A DNA stretch of 51,127 bases from Pseudomonadales bacterium (GCA_007131295.1 SLQW01000014.1:1-51127), one strand, 5' to 3'; counted from the first letter of the stretch, positions 8,283 through 17,970 are shown. A program made the numbers and translations. Notes: generated by a model not told the origin, from the letters alone.

Positions 8283-9839
8283 TCAGCTGCACCGCGCCAG
8301 CAGGGAGCGCCCGGTCATTTCGGCGGGACGTTCGATGCCCATGAGTTCGAGCAGGGTAGGGGCGATGTCTGCCAGGCAGCCGTCGGCATCATCGAAGCGC
8401 ACCTCGCCGGGCCCGATGTAGACGAGCGGAACCGGTTCGGTGGTATGGGCCGTGTGCGGCTGACCTGTTTCCGGGTCGCGCATCTTTTCAACATTGCCGT
8501 GGTCGGCCGTGAGCAGGCATTGCCCGCCGGTCTCTTCGAGAGCGGACGCGATCTTGCCGAGGCACTCGTCCAGCACCTCGACTGCCTTGACCGATGCTTC
8601 GAAATTCCCGGTATGGCCCACCATGTCGCCATTGGCGTAGTTGCAGACGATGAGGTCGTAACGGCGGGCGCGGATGGCCTCGACCAGCTGCTCCGTGACT
8701 TCGGGCGCGCTCATTTCCGGTTGCAGATCGTAGGTCGCGACCTTGGGTGAAGGGATGAGGATACGGTCCTCGCCTGAAAAGGGTTCCTCGCGACCGCCGT
8801 TGAAGAAGAAGGTGACGTGGGCGTACTTCTCTGTCTCGGCGATCCGCAGCTGAGTACGGCCCATTGCTGCCAGATACTCGCCGAGCGTGTTGTCGAGACG
8901 GGTGGGTGGGTAGGCGCAAGGCGCGTCGAGGTCGTCGGCGTATTGGGTGAGCATGACGAAGCGGCCGAGTTCCGGCCGTGTCCGCCGCCGGAACTGCTCG
9001 AAGTCCTCATCGAGGAAGGCATGGCTCAACTGCCGGGCACGGTCGGCGCGAAAATTCATGAACACGACGACGTCCTGGTCCTGAATGCGCACGGGCAGAC
9101 TATCGCCGTCGTGAATTGCGGTGGGCTGCACGAACTCGTCCGACTCATCGCGCGCGTAGGCCGCTTCGAGACCGCTGACCGCGTCGCTAGCGTGGAAGGG
9201 GGCTTCGCCGCGCGTCAGCAGGTTGTAGGCACGCTCGATACGGTCCCAACGCGTGTCGCGGTCCATGGCGAAATAACGCCCGACCAGGGAGACGATCTGG
9301 CCGCAGCCAAGCCGCGCGAGGAGTGCGTCCATCGCCTCGAGCGATGCTTTTGCGCTGCGCGGGGGCGTATCGCGGCCGTCGAGAAACGCATGCACGTAGA
9401 TGCGCGACACGCCGCGCCGGGCTGCGGTTTCGACCAGTGCGGCCATGTGGTCTTCGTGGCTGTGCACCCCGCCTGGCGAGAGCAGGCCGAGGACATGCAG
9501 GGCGCGATCCTTAGCGATCGCGACATCCATGGCCTCCCGCAGCACCGCGTTTTCGGCAAAGCTGCCCTCACTCACATCCCGATTGATGCGAGTCAGCTCC
9601 TGGTGGACCACGCGTCCGGCACCGAGATTCATATGGCCGACTTCCGAATTGCCCATCTGGCCGGAGGGCAGACCCACGGCCCCTCCGGACGTCGCGACCA
9701 GACGGTGAGGGCGCTCCTTCCACATGCGCTTCCAGACCGGTGCGTCGGCCGCGGCGATGGCGTTCGCTTCGGCGGTCTCGGCATGACCGAAGCCGTCGAA
9801 AACGAGGAGCATGGTGGTCGAGCGCTGCGAATCGGACAT
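8283..9839 (-). CDS. gpmI: 2,3-bisphosphoglycerate-independent phosphoglycerate mutase
   Basis: 518 residues, normal length. Interconverts 3- and 2-phosphoglycerate through a phosphoserine, using Mn. Alkaline-phosphatase-fold motifs are clear: [11 protein letters not shown] with metal-binding Asp15, [16 protein letters not shown] with nucleophile Ser65, [19 protein letters not shown], and the C-terminal [14 protein letters not shown] metal site. The gpmI-envC-yibQ order, divergent from yibN-grxC-secB, is the E. coli arrangement. Confidence 0.97.
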   Translation of the reverse strand: MSDSQRSTTMLLVFDGFGHAETAEANAIAAADAPVWKRMWKERPHRLVATSGGAVGLPSGQMGNSEVGHMNLGAGRVVHQELTRINRDVSEGSFAENAVLREAMDVAIAKDRALHVLGLLSPGGVHSHEDHMAALVETAARRGVSRIYVHAFLDGRDTPPRSAKASLEAMDALLARLGCGQIVSLVGRYFAMDRDTRWDRIERAYNLLTRGEAPFHASDAVSGLEAAYARDESDEFVQPTAIHDGDSLPVRIQDQDVVVFMNFRADRARQLSHAFLDEDFEQFRRRTRPELGRFVMLTQYADDLDAPCAYPPTRLDNTLGEYLAAMGRTQLRIAETEKYAHVTFFFNGGREEPFSGEDRILIPSPKVATYDLQPEMSAPEVTEQLVEAIRARRYDLIVCNYANGDMVGHTGNFEASVKAVEVLDECLGKIASALEETGGQCLLTADHGNVEKMRDPETGQPHTAHTTEPVPLVYIGPGEVRFDDADGCLADIAPTLLELMGIERPAEMTGRSLLARCS

Positions 9840-9966
9840 GAACGGATCCAGCTGTCAGAAACTCGGAGCGCGGGGCCGTCAGGGGACGTTCGCGCGAGGC
9901 GCAGCGATTCTAGCGAGGCGCCCTGAGTATCGCCAATCGAGGCGCTGCGGCCGGGTTTCAGCTGTG

Positions 9967-9972
9967 TATAAT
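9967..9972 (+). promoter_or_regulatory. Candidate -10 element for yibN-grxC-secB
   Basis: A perfect TATAAT lies 21 nt before the yibN ATG in the 154-bp divergent gap with gpmI. I see no good -35 at standard spacing, so only the -10 is called. Confidence 0.45.
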
Positions 9973-9993
9973 CGCGCCCTCATTGGAGGGTTC

Positions 9994-10416
9994 ATGGCGC
10001 GTTTTTTCGAGTTCGTGAGCAATCACCTGCTGCTGGTGGGCACGTTCGTGACCCTGCTGGTGCTGTTCATCATGAATGAGGCGCGGCGTGGCGGTCGCAG
10101 CATTTCCGCCCAGGAACTGGTCAATCTGGTGAACCGGGACAAAGCGGTGGTGGTGGACGTTCGCGATCGCAAGGACTTCGCCTCCGGGCACATCGTCGAT
10201 GCCATCAACATCCCGTTCGCCACCCTCGAAAAGCGGGTGTCGGAGCTCGATGGGTACCGCGATCGGCCCATCGTCGTGACCTGCAAGATCGGGCAGCATG
10301 CGGGCACTGCGGGCGCCCTGCTGCGCAAGAATGGCTTCGAGAACGTCATGCGCCTGTCGGGGGGCATTGCCGAATGGCGCAACCAATCACTGCCCGTGGT
10401 CAAGGGCAAGGGTTGA
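9994..10416 (+). CDS. yibN: Membrane-anchored rhodanese-like protein (YibN family)
   Basis: 140 residues: one N-terminal membrane segment (about 8-27, HLLLVGTFVTLLVLFIMNEA), then a cytosolic rhodanese domain (about 35-135). The domain contains VVVDVRDRKDFASGHI and an active-site cysteine loop CKIGQHAG, a six-residue loop suited to sulfur transfer. The start is the ATG at 9994, preceded by GGAGGG; an upstream in-frame extension lacks support. It is followed after 4 nt by grxC and then secB, the conserved yibN-grxC-secB set. The substrate is unknown. Confidence 0.93.
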   Translation: MARFFEFVSNHLLLVGTFVTLLVLFIMNEARRGGRSISAQELVNLVNRDKAVVVDVRDRKDFASGHIVDAINIPFATLEKRVSELDGYRDRPIVVTCKIGQHAGTAGALLRKNGFENVMRLSGGIAEWRNQSLPVVKGKG

Positions 10417-10420
10417 GCCT

Positions 10421-10684
10421 ATGGCTGATGTCGTGATGTACGGAACCCGCTTCTGCCCTTACTGTGTTGCTGCGCGGCGCTTTTTCGATGGCAGGGGTAT
10501 CAGTTACTCGGATATCCGCGTGGATGAGGAGCCGGCGCGCCGGGAGGAAATGCGCGCGCGGGGCGGTGGCCGCACGGTACCCCAGATCTGGATCAATGCC
10601 ACCCATGTAGGCGGCTTCACGGACATGCTGGCGCTCGAGGCCGATGGTCGACTCGACGCGTTGTTGGAGGACTCGAATTCATGA
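10421..10684 (+). CDS. grxC: Glutaredoxin 3 (GrxC)
   Basis: 87 residues, cytosolic thiol-disulfide oxidoreductase that uses glutathione. It shows the dithiol active site CPYC at 11-14 (RFCPYCVAAR), the cis-Pro glutathione-binding segment RTVPQIWIN, and the GG element VGGFTDM. It lies between yibN and secB and overlaps secB by 4 nt, so the three are cotranscribed. Confidence 0.96.
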   Translation: MADVVMYGTRFCPYCVAARRFFDGRGISYSDIRVDEEPARREEMRARGGGRTVPQIWINATHVGGFTDMLALEADGRLDALLEDSNS

Positions 10685-11172
10685 CAGATATGCCGCAGGA
10701 CGCCGCCGCCGGTACAGGCGAAGAAGCGGAAGGTCCGAGCTTCGCGTTGCAGCGGATTTATGTGAAGGACATCTCCTTCGAAAGCCCCCGCGCGCCGGAG
10801 ATTTTTCGCAGCAACTGGAAACCGCGTATCAACCTGGACCTGAACACCCGATCGCAGCGCCTCGAGGAGGATCTCTACGAGGTGATCCTGACCCTGTCCA
10901 TCGAGGCGGGAGGGGAAGGCGAACAGACGGGGTTCATCGTCGAACTGCAGCAGGCCGGCGTGTTTCACATTACCGGGCTCGACGACAGCCAGCTGCAGCA
11001 CACCCTGGCCAGCTACTGCCCGAACCTGCTCTTCCCCTACGCGCGCGAAACGGTCGATACCCTCGTGCTCAAAGGTAGCTTCCCGCCCCTGATGCTGGCT
11101 CCGGTGAACTTCGACGCTCTTTATGCGGAGGCGGTTCAGCGGCAGCAGCAGGGGGGCGACGTCGCCCACTGA
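10681..11172 (+). CDS. secB: Protein-export chaperone SecB
   Basis: 163 residues, normal length. Tetrameric cytosolic chaperone that keeps preproteins unfolded and hands them to SecA. Family segments are present: FALQRIYVKDISFESP, a WKPRINLDLNT strand, then a C-terminal part with LFPYARETVDTLVLKGSFP and LMLAPVNFDALY. The N-terminal tail is acidic. It is the last gene of the yibN-grxC-secB operon and converges on the symporter gene. Confidence 0.97.
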   Translation: MTDMPQDAAAGTGEEAEGPSFALQRIYVKDISFESPRAPEIFRSNWKPRINLDLNTRSQRLEEDLYEVILTLSIEAGGEGEQTGFIVELQQAGVFHITGLDDSQLQHTLASYCPNLLFPYARETVDTLVLKGSFPPLMLAPVNFDALYAEAVQRQQQGGDVAH

Positions 11173-11188
11173 TCCTTCGAGTGACGCT

Positions 11189-11211
11189 GCGGCTCAATGG
11201 ACCTGAGCCGC
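11189..11211. terminator. Hairpin between convergent secB and symporter genes
   Basis: An 8-bp perfect stem GCGGCTCA / TGAGCCGC with a 7-nt loop spans the stop codon of the symporter gene and follows the secB stop by 16 nt. It is placed to end both transcripts, but neither side has a U-run, so intrinsic termination is not assured. Confidence 0.4.
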
Positions 11212-12960
11212 ACTGGCGCCGCGCGGAACCCGGATCGATTCCACCATGTCCTGTACCGGCCGCGGCGGCGGTTGAGTCAGGGCGCTCACGGTGAATGCCA
11301 CCGCGAAGTTCAGCAGCATCCCGAGTGCGCCGATCCCCTCCGGTGAGATGCCAAACAGCCAGTTCTCCGGAACGTCCGCTGCCATCGGCTCCATGAACAC
11401 CCCTTTGAACCAGATGAGATAGCCAAGCGTGAACAGCAGTCCGGTCACCATGCCGGCAATGGCCCCTTCCCGATTCATGCGCTTGGAAAAAATACCCATG
11501 AGGATCGCTGGGAACAGCGATGCGGCCGCCAGACCGAAGGCGAACGCGACCACCTGGGCGACGAAGCCTGGCGGGTTGTAGCCGAGATAGCCGGCCATGC
11601 AGACCGCAACCGCCGCTGCGCAGCGACCCGCGAGCAGCTCGCCACGTTCCGATATTCGCGGCCAGAACACGCTCTTGAGCAGGTCGTGCGAGAACGCCGC
11701 GCTGATCACGAGCAGGAGACCGGCAGCGGTGGAAAGCGCGGCGGCGATGCCCCCCGCCGCGACCAGCGCGATCACCCAGTTCGGAAGCCCGGCGATTTCG
11801 GGATTGGCCAGCACCAGGATGTCGCGGTCGACCATGAGTTCATTGCCCTCCCAGCCGTACTCCGCCGCCTGCGCGGCGAATACCGGGTTGGCGTCGTTGT
11901 AGTATTGAACGCGCCCGTCTTCGTTGAGATCGTTGAAAGCGATCAGGCCGGTTGCCGCCCAGGTGTCGAACCATTCCGGACGCTCACTGAACAGCAGGTT
12001 GCCCTCAGGGTCGCCAACGGGTCCCGGCTGGACGGTTTCGATGAGATTCATCCGCGCCAGGGCGCCTACCGCAGGCGCGGTGGTGTAGAGAATGGCGATG
12101 AAGGCCAGGGCCCAGAACGCCGATCGCCGCGCGTCGGAGACCTTCGGGACCGTGAAAAAGCGCACGATGACGTGGGGTAATCCGGCGGTGCCGACCATCA
12201 GCGCGGCGGTGATGAAGAACACGTCGATGCGACTCTTCGACCCATCGGTGTAGGCAGTGAACCCGAGGTCGGTCACGAGCCCGTCGAGACGATCGAGCAG
12301 GTAGGTGCTGCCGTCACTCAACGTGCTGCCGAAGGCCAGTTGCGGGATGGGATTGCCGGTTATCTGCAGGGAGATGAACACGGCCGGGACCGTGTAGGCG
12401 AAGATCAGCACGCAGTACTGGGCAACCTGGGTGTAGGTGATGCCCTTCATCCCGCCGAGGACCGCATAGAAGAACACCACGCCCATGCCGATCAGCAGCC
12501 CGGTGGTGACGTCCACCTCGAGAAAGCGTGAGAAGACGATGCCGACGCCGCGCATCTGCCCGGCGACGTAAGTAAAGGAAATGAAGATCAGGCAGATGAC
12601 GGCGACGATGCGCGCGGCTTGGGAGTAGTAGCGGTCGCCGATGAACTCGGGGACGGTGAATTTGCCGAACTTGCGCAGATAGGGCGCCAGCAGCAACGCG
12701 AGCAGGACATAGCCGCCTGTCCAGCCCATGAGATACACGGAGCCGTCGTAGCCCAGATAAGCGATCAGCCCGGCCATGGAGATGAAGGATGCGGCCGACA
12801 TCCAATCGGCGGCGGTGGCCATGCCGTTGGCGACCGGATGCACGCCCTTGCCGGCCACGTAGAAGTCGCCGGTGCTCGACGCCCGGGACAGGATCGCGAT
12901 GCCGATGTAGAGCAGAAAGCTGGCGCCCACCACCAGATAAATCAGCGTTCTGAGTTCCAT
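11194..12960 (-). CDS. Sodium:solute symporter, acetate/VC_2705-like subfamily
   Basis: 588 residues, an inner-membrane carrier of the SSS family with about 13 hydrophobic segments. The N-terminal core (DFYVAGKGVHPVANGMATAA...AASFISMAGLIAYLGYDG) and VLGGMKGITYTQVAQY match cation:acetate symporters. The subfamily is indicated by the small DUF4212 partner directly upstream (9-nt gap) and by a long hydrophilic insertion in the middle (about 310-390), which includes the EF-hand-like loop DLNEDGRVQYYND. The likely substrate is acetate or another short carboxylate, taken up with Na+; this is inferred from the family. Confidence 0.92.
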   Translation of the reverse strand: MELRTLIYLVVGASFLLYIGIAILSRASSTGDFYVAGKGVHPVANGMATAADWMSAASFISMAGLIAYLGYDGSVYLMGWTGGYVLLALLLAPYLRKFGKFTVPEFIGDRYYSQAARIVAVICLIFISFTYVAGQMRGVGIVFSRFLEVDVTTGLLIGMGVVFFYAVLGGMKGITYTQVAQYCVLIFAYTVPAVFISLQITGNPIPQLAFGSTLSDGSTYLLDRLDGLVTDLGFTAYTDGSKSRIDVFFITAALMVGTAGLPHVIVRFFTVPKVSDARRSAFWALAFIAILYTTAPAVGALARMNLIETVQPGPVGDPEGNLLFSERPEWFDTWAATGLIAFNDLNEDGRVQYYNDANPVFAAQAAEYGWEGNELMVDRDILVLANPEIAGLPNWVIALVAAGGIAAALSTAAGLLLVISAAFSHDLLKSVFWPRISERGELLAGRCAAAVAVCMAGYLGYNPPGFVAQVVAFAFGLAAASLFPAILMGIFSKRMNREGAIAGMVTGLLFTLGYLIWFKGVFMEPMAADVPENWLFGISPEGIGALGMLLNFAVAFTVSALTQPPPRPVQDMVESIRVPRGASAAQVH

Positions 12961-12969
12961 TTCGGGCGC

Positions 12970-13260
12970 CTACTCCTCGTCGACGTCGAATTCCCGATCG
13001 AGGCGGGACATGGCGCGGGCGTAGTACGCGATCAGGACAATGAAGACAAGGATCGAGCCCTGCTGAGCGAACCAGAAACCAAGCGGAAAGCCGCCGATCC
13101 GGATCTGGTTGAGGACGTCGACCAGGAGAATGCCGAAGCCGAAGGACACTGCGAACCAAATGGCCAGGCAACGCAGGACCAGACGCAGATTCGCGCGCCA
13201 GTAGGCGCGATGGTCGGGACGGCGTTCATTGTCCGCCTGACGGTCATCGGGTGTGTTCAC
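12970..13260 (-). CDS. DUF4212 small subunit of a sodium:solute symporter
   Basis: About 96 residues with two membrane helices (LVLRCLAIWFAVSFGFGILL and FAQQGSILVFIVLIAYYA) linked by NQIRIGGFPLGF, the DUF4212 signature. The start is GTG 13260, chosen because a perfect AGGAGG lies 4 nt upstream; a further in-frame GTG at 13287 has no such site. Genes of this type sit just before VC_2705-like symporters and are thought to be an accessory subunit, as here. The C-terminus is acidic. Confidence 0.92.
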   Translation of the reverse strand: MNTPDDRQADNERRPDHRAYWRANLRLVLRCLAIWFAVSFGFGILLVDVLNQIRIGGFPLGFWFAQQGSILVFIVLIAYYARAMSRLDREFDVDEE

Positions 13261-13329
13261 GGGTCCTCCTGGGTCGCTTGGAGTCACGCAGCCGAGGCAT
13301 TCTGCCAGAAGGAGGAGGTCGACAGGCTC

Positions 13330-13869
13330 CTAAACGGCACCTTCGAAGCCCAGTTGGCGCCAGGCCTCGTAGACGGCGATGGCGACCGCGTTGCCGAGAT
13401 TGAGACTGCGGTTGTTCGGGCGCATGGGCAGCCGGACCCGTCGCGCCATGGGCAGGCTCTCGAGGATCGCCGGAGGCAGTCCCCTGGTCTCGGCTCCGAA
13501 CAGCAGCACGTCACCCGCTCGCCATGCCAGCTGGTCGTGGCGCATGTGGCCGCGGGTCGAGAACGCGAACACGCGAGGCCCGCTCGGGTGCCCGCCCCCC
13601 TTTGGACCCTGGACACCCATGGGTATCTCTTGCGCCTCTTGGGTGTCCAGAGCCGTCCCGAGCTCTGCCAGGCAGGCGTCCAAGGTGGCGTGCACGCTGA
13701 CGTCGGCGTACTCGTGATAGTCCAGCCCGGCGCGGCGCAATCGGGCATCGGTGAGGTCGAAGCCGAGCGGTTCGATGAGATGCAGGCGGCAGCCCGCATT
13801 GGCACACAGGCGCACGACGTTGCCAGTGTTGGGGGGAATCTCGGGCTCGTGGAGGATGACTTCGAACAT
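13330..13869 (-). CDS. trmL: tRNA (cytidine(34)-2'-O)-methyltransferase TrmL, with a short insertion
   Basis: A SPOUT methyltransferase that methylates the 2'-OH of the wobble base in certain leucine tRNAs. Seen: [21 protein letters not shown] at the N-terminus, [17 protein letters not shown], and the knotted SAM site [11 protein letters not shown]...[27 protein letters not shown]. About 179 residues, longer than the usual roughly 155-160. The extra 25 or so residues lie between CLAEL and FAFSTRG and are coded by nt 13580-13660, which carry a perfect inverted repeat of the dispersed element. Start ATG 13869, 11 nt after the usher stop. Confidence 0.93.
   Translation of the reverse strand: MFEVILHEPEIPPNTGNVVRLCANAGCRLHLIEPLGFDLTDARLRRAGLDYHEYADVSVHATLDACLAELGTALDTQEAQEIPMGVQGPKGGGHPSGPRVFAFSTRGHMRHDQLAWRAGDVLLFGAETRGLPPAILESLPMARRVRLPMRPNNRSLNLGNAVAIAVYEAWRQLGFEGAV
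13609..13650. repeat. Inverted repeat inside trmL (CTGGACACCCA / TGGGTGTCCAG)
   Basis: Perfect 11-bp arms at 13609-13619 and 13640-13650 surround a 20-nt loop. The right arm belongs to the 13-mer CTTGGGTGTCCAG also found at 5202-5214, 7710-7722, 17973-17985 and 18009-18021. It lies within a segment that typical TrmL lacks, and the reading frame is kept. Confidence 0.8.
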
Positions 13870-13880
13870 GGCCAGCCCGC

Positions 13881-16667
13881 TCACTGCCACTGGCAGCGGC
13901 GGGTCCCGGCCCTGGCGATGCCGTTGCGCACCTCCAGGTCGTCGATGCTGATCCTTACGCTGCAGGAGCGGCCGTTCTGAGTCACGGCCAATTCCACTTC
14001 ATTGCCCGTTTCCGGCCTGAACACCTCGGCCTGGAACAAGCCACCGATGTCCGTGACCGCCAGTCCCTGGGCGCCCTCCATGCGCAGCCCCTCGAGCGCT
14101 TCGCCCTCTGGGTCGAGCAGGCGCCCAAACAGCACCACCATCTCGGCCACGCGCCAGTTGAGATGCACAACGTTGCCGGGGTAGAGGGTGATGCGCTCTA
14201 CGCGGTCTTCGAAGGACAGCAGCGGTGCGCCGACGGGGCGCAGCCGGATCTCGTAGGTCTCCCATGGACGCAGATGCACCGGTGTGACGGACCCGACGGG
14301 TGCCACGCCGCGGTTGAAGCCGTCTACCCTCACTTCGAAGCGCGCGTCGGATACGTCACCCTCGATGTCGACCAGGGCCGCGGCCTGTGCTTGATCCCGG
14401 CCGCCCATGGCGATACGACTGCCGTCGCTGAGCAGGCTCGTGTTCAGGGTGCCGGTCCAGGTGGTGCGATCATCGTTGCCGAAATTCTGGTCCAGGTCCG
14501 CACGTAGCTGACCAAGCCGGCCCTGCATTTCCCCCTCGACGCCGATGCGTTCCTCGTCGGGGCCAGAGGATCCCGAGACCGCTCCGAGCAAACGCGTACC
14601 TGCCTCGTCGAAGCGTTGCCAGGCCATCCGCCCGGACGTCTGCTGGTCGAAGTCGTGACTGCCGTCGCGCCGGTCCCAGCGGGCGCGCGGCGAGAAGTTG
14701 CCTGTGTAGCCGTCTCCACGCAGGTCCAGACGGACGCCGACCAGGCCGAGCCAGTCGCCTTCCTGGCGGGTAACGTCGGCCGTGAAGCGAACCGATCCGT
14801 TCATGGTTCGCAGCACCGTGCGCTCCCAGTTGACGTTCTGGCTGTCCCGACGTCGGTCACCGTCGCGATTGGCGACGCGCACGCTGGCGCCGAAACTGCC
14901 GCCGGCAAACGGAGTCCGCAGATTGATCCCGAATTGCTCGAAGCCTGTGCCGACAAGACTGCGGCGGCTGTCCGTGATGTCTCCGGTATCCACGCGACGA
15001 TAGTCTGCACTGAGCCGCAGGTTGCCGAACTGCATGCGGCTCACGGCCGCGAAGCCACGAACGTCGCTGCTGCCGACGAAGGCGCTTGCCTGCACCTCGG
15101 CGATGCGCGTGATGCGGAAGTAGCCGGCCTCCAGCAACTGTTCTCCGCTGCTCGCGGCGAGGCCGAGATCCACCCCGCTGTCATCGCCAATCCGCATTGT
15201 GTAGCCCGTTCGTGCGAGCCAGTCGCCGGTGTCCTCAGGCAGGGTCGAGCGCGTGTTGCGATCGGCGATTCGCCCTAATTCGAAGAAGTACAGAGGCTCA
15301 TCTGCCGGCGGCAGCCTGGTGGTCTTGACGAAAAAGCGCTCCTCGATGCGCTCGGTGCCGTCGCTTTCCCTGATCCGCAGCGTGATGTCGTACGCACCTT
15401 CTGGAAGCATGGATGTGTCGAGGACTCGGTTTCCGGCGTCGTACAGACGCGTCGAGAGCAGGCGGCCATCCTTGATGATCTCGACCCGCGAGCGGCTCGG
15501 CAGGAAAACCTCGAGGGGTACCCCGTCAGCGAAAGCCCGATCGGCGCGTGTGTTCAGGGAGCGCCCGTAGCGAAATCCGTACAGGTCCCGCTCATTGACG
15601 AAACCCAGGCTCTGGCTGCGCGAGCGATAGAGGCCGCCCTGCAATGCGGCACCTTCGAATTCGCGCCGGGCGGACAGGCTGTCGATCGTGAAGCGATCGT
15701 CGGCACCGTAAGAACTGAACATTTCGGCGTGGGTTTCCCGATAGCCCAGCGATGTGATGCTGGCGATGTTGTAGCTGTCGCTGCTGGTCGAACTGCCGGA
15801 AATGTTGGCGAGCACGTTCTGTAGGATCGAGAAGCCGGCGTCGCTGCGCGGCAGGTAACGGCTCAGCTGGGGGCCCCGCGTCGCGAGCAGTTCCGGGTTG
15901 ATGAAGACCGTAGCACGGAACTGTGACGGGTCGAACAGCACTGCAGCGATGGGGGGATCCAGACTGCCGCAGTCCTCCTGGCCGGGCCGGATGCACAGTT
16001 CGGACTCGTGGGTGTCCAGTTTGCCACTCAGTGCGCTCAGTACGGCATCGGGCCCGATAAGGTCCGGGATGGCCCCGACGATGGTCTCCGGCTGCTCGAA
16101 GGTGATGTGATCGAGGTCGTAGGTGGCCGCGGTCGACAGCAGAAAAGTTCCCCCGTAGTGGATATCGACCAGCGTGCGCTGAGGTTCGTAGAAGGCTTCG
16201 AAACCAGGGGGTGGCCGGCCTGAAGTCCGAAACACGGGCTGCGCCCGAGTGTCATCCGGCGCGCTTTCCACCGCGGTTGCGTCCGCGTCCGCGGCGGCAG
16301 GCACGGGTCCTGCGACCGGAGGCTGTTCCGACACCTCCCTGTCTGCGGGCTGTGTTGGGAGCCCTTCGAGGCTGGCGACAACGCTTGCGAGCCGTTCCGG
16401 CACTGCCTCGGTTTCGCGCGGCGATTCGTCGATCCGCGGGCGTGCATCGCCTCGCCGCTGCGCGCTGCTCGGACTCGCGACGATGTCCCGTTGCCTCGCG
16501 GAAGGCGTGGCCTCGGGCGGCGACTCCGTGAGAACGGGTGCGACGCTCAGATCGTAGGGTGAGTCATGGTCAATGCGGTCGGCAGCCTCCTGGCATCCGA
16601 CAGCAAGCAGCAGGACGGCCAAGCCGAGCAACCCGAGCGCGAGGCATGCTTTGCGGGCACGATCCAT
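13881..16667 (-). CDS. Outer-membrane pilus usher, TcfC/CS1-like, with an N-terminal lipobox and linker
   Basis: 928 residues. An usher secretes and assembles chaperone-delivered pilins across the outer membrane. In order: a hydrophobic leader ending in [10 protein letters not shown], which could be a lipobox (Cys about 25); a disordered Pro/Ala/Glu-rich linker (about 30-150); an N-terminal usher region beginning [19 protein letters not shown]; a periplasmic plug-like part ([20 protein letters not shown]...[17 protein letters not shown]); a long beta-barrel of alternating strands (about 460-800); and a C-terminal Ig/carboxypeptidase-like domain ([17 protein letters not shown]) ending in a cysteine-bearing strand. 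The repertoire matches the alternate (CS1, class 5) chaperone-usher type. It follows the chaperone by 14 nt. TGGGTGTCCAG occurs at 16009-16019. Confidence 0.88.
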   Translation of the reverse strand: MDRARKACLALGLLGLAVLLLAVGCQEAADRIDHDSPYDLSVAPVLTESPPEATPSARQRDIVASPSSAQRRGDARPRIDESPRETEAVPERLASVVASLEGLPTQPADREVSEQPPVAGPVPAAADADATAVESAPDDTRAQPVFRTSGRPPPGFEAFYEPQRTLVDIHYGGTFLLSTAATYDLDHITFEQPETIVGAIPDLIGPDAVLSALSGKLDTHESELCIRPGQEDCGSLDPPIAAVLFDPSQFRATVFINPELLATRGPQLSRYLPRSDAGFSILQNVLANISGSSTSSDSYNIASITSLGYRETHAEMFSSYGADDRFTIDSLSARREFEGAALQGGLYRSRSQSLGFVNERDLYGFRYGRSLNTRADRAFADGVPLEVFLPSRSRVEIIKDGRLLSTRLYDAGNRVLDTSMLPEGAYDITLRIRESDGTERIEERFFVKTTRLPPADEPLYFFELGRIADRNTRSTLPEDTGDWLARTGYTMRIGDDSGVDLGLAASSGEQLLEAGYFRITRIAEVQASAFVGSSDVRGFAAVSRMQFGNLRLSADYRRVDTGDITDSRRSLVGTGFEQFGINLRTPFAGGSFGASVRVANRDGDRRRDSQNVNWERTVLRTMNGSVRFTADVTRQEGDWLGLVGVRLDLRGDGYTGNFSPRARWDRRDGSHDFDQQTSGRMAWQRFDEAGTRLLGAVSGSSGPDEERIGVEGEMQGRLGQLRADLDQNFGNDDRTTWTGTLNTSLLSDGSRIAMGGRDQAQAAALVDIEGDVSDARFEVRVDGFNRGVAPVGSVTPVHLRPWETYEIRLRPVGAPLLSFEDRVERITLYPGNVVHLNWRVAEMVVLFGRLLDPEGEALEGLRMEGAQGLAVTDIGGLFQAEVFRPETGNEVELAVTQNGRSCSVRISIDDLEVRNGIARAGTRRCQWQ

Positions 16668-16681
16668 GATTGCCGCGAGCG

Positions 16682-17392
16682 TCAGTTGAAGCGTTGACGG
16701 ACATTGCGCTGGCCAATGCCCGTCGTGAACTCGACTGCAGCATCGAGCGGCAGGTCGAAAGTCCAGGAGTTGCCAGCATAGAGGCGCTGTGCCCTATTCA
16801 ATTCGATGCAGTCGCCGCCGTCGGGAGGGCACTGGGCGCCGTTGAATAACAGGACATTGCTATTGCCCTCGTTGGTGAAGGTGATCTGACGGCCGTTTCG
16901 TTCCCAGACCAGGTTCGGTTGCGGGTCCGGCGGGCGCAGGATCACCAGGAGCTGGTAGGCGATCACGACTTTGACGGCAGTCGTGTCGGCTTCCAGCTCA
17001 CCGACGACGGGGCGCACGTTGATGCGGTAGATCCGGTCGACGTCTGCGGGCTCACCCAGGTTGACGATTCGCAGCAGGCGTCGGGCGCCGGGGGGGACGA
17101 TCAGCCGTGCAGGCGTCACGAGGAGATCGATGGCGTCGGGATCCAGGACGCGTTCGCGCGTCTCCGCGTCGGTGCCAGGTTCGCTGACGCGCAGGATTTC
17201 TGTTTCCAGGTAGAGATTCTCGCTGCCGGTGTTCGTGATCTCCACGTCCTGCCGCGGCGAGCCGTCAGCGTCGAAGGTCAGAATGCTGCGATCCAGCGAC
17301 ATGTCCGCCTGGGCGGTATGCGCGCAGAGCAGACATGCAAACGCTGCAACAAACGTGACGGCAAATGTGCATGTGCGGCCGGCGGCGAACAT
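16682..17392 (-). CDS. Periplasmic pilus chaperone (PapD-like)
   Basis: 236 residues with a signal peptide (about 1-29, ending HTAQA). Two Ig-like domains follow: domain 1 with FDADGSPRQDVEITNTGSENLYLETEI and RLIVPPGARRLLRIV, where the Arg would contact the pilin C-terminus; the edge strand KVVIAYQLLVILRPPDP, which donates a strand to pilins; domain 2 with ITFTNEGNSNVLLFNGAQCP, two cysteines likely paired. The AGGAG site 8 nt before ATG 17392 supports the start. It lies between the small secreted protein and the usher on the same strand and should deliver the subunits of this locus. Confidence 0.92.
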   Translation of the reverse strand: MFAAGRTCTFAVTFVAAFACLLCAHTAQADMSLDRSILTFDADGSPRQDVEITNTGSENLYLETEILRVSEPGTDAETRERVLDPDAIDLLVTPARLIVPPGARRLLRIVNLGEPADVDRIYRINVRPVVGELEADTTAVKVVIAYQLLVILRPPDPQPNLVWERNGRQITFTNEGNSNVLLFNGAQCPPDGGDCIELNRAQRLYAGNSWTFDLPLDAAVEFTTGIGQRNVRQRFN

Positions 17393-17501
17393 CGGTCGAT
17401 CTCCTGGCGGGTCGTCAGGGAAGTTTCGGCCACCCTAGAGAGGGCCTCCTGGAGACGCCAGTGTCGATCCGATCAAGTGTCGGCAGGGGCCGACGGCGCG
17501 C

Positions 17502-17849
17502 TCAGATGGGCGCGATCATCACCATGTGCTGTCCCCGGGCGGCGTTTACGGAGACCTTTTCAGAGCAGTCCGCGAGCGGCGTCGGGTCGTCACCCGTCCA
17601 GAGGAAGAGCTCGCGCCGGTCGCCGGCACGGGCCGTGCTGCAGAGTTGCTCGCTATCGACCCGAGTTCTCAGATGGGCAGAGAGTGCGGGAGGGCGTTCC
17701 GGAATGGTCAGCGTCACGCGGATCTGGCCCTGATCACCGTTCGCGTGCGCTGACGGCGCGCTGAAGAGCAGAGCGCACAACCCTGCCAGCGCGAGGCTGC
17801 ATGTGCGTGCTATCGCTGTCTTCTGTCGTGGGCTTGCCAAGTCGACCAC
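17502..17849 (-). CDS. Small secreted protein of the pilus locus, possible minor pilin
   Basis: About 115 residues from GTG 17849; the start is uncertain because the frame is open to 17948, but the signal peptide (ARTCSLALAGLCALLFSAPSAHA) begins near here. The mature part is about 80 residues with two cysteines (EQLCST, LADCSE). It begins GQIRVTLTIPE and ends HMVMIAPI, echoing the N- and C-terminal strands of the pilins on the other strand (TGSLDVLVSI at the start; ITVAPI at the end of the two-domain subunit). It heads the minus-strand set small protein-chaperone-usher. I do not recognise a family; minor subunit, initiator or terminator are possibilities. Confidence 0.7.
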   Translation of the reverse strand: MVDLASPRQKTAIARTCSLALAGLCALLFSAPSAHANGDQGQIRVTLTIPERPPALSAHLRTRVDSEQLCSTARAGDRRELFLWTGDDPTPLADCSEKVSVNAARGQHMVMIAPI

Positions 17850-17970
17850 CCCTTGCAGCAACCGATTTCCGATTTCGCCGACGCCATCCTGCCGGCCAAG
17901 GTCGATGCGTTGGAATCCGGTAATACCCTGAACCGCGCGTCGGGCCACCTGTTGCCCTTCATTTTCCCCA

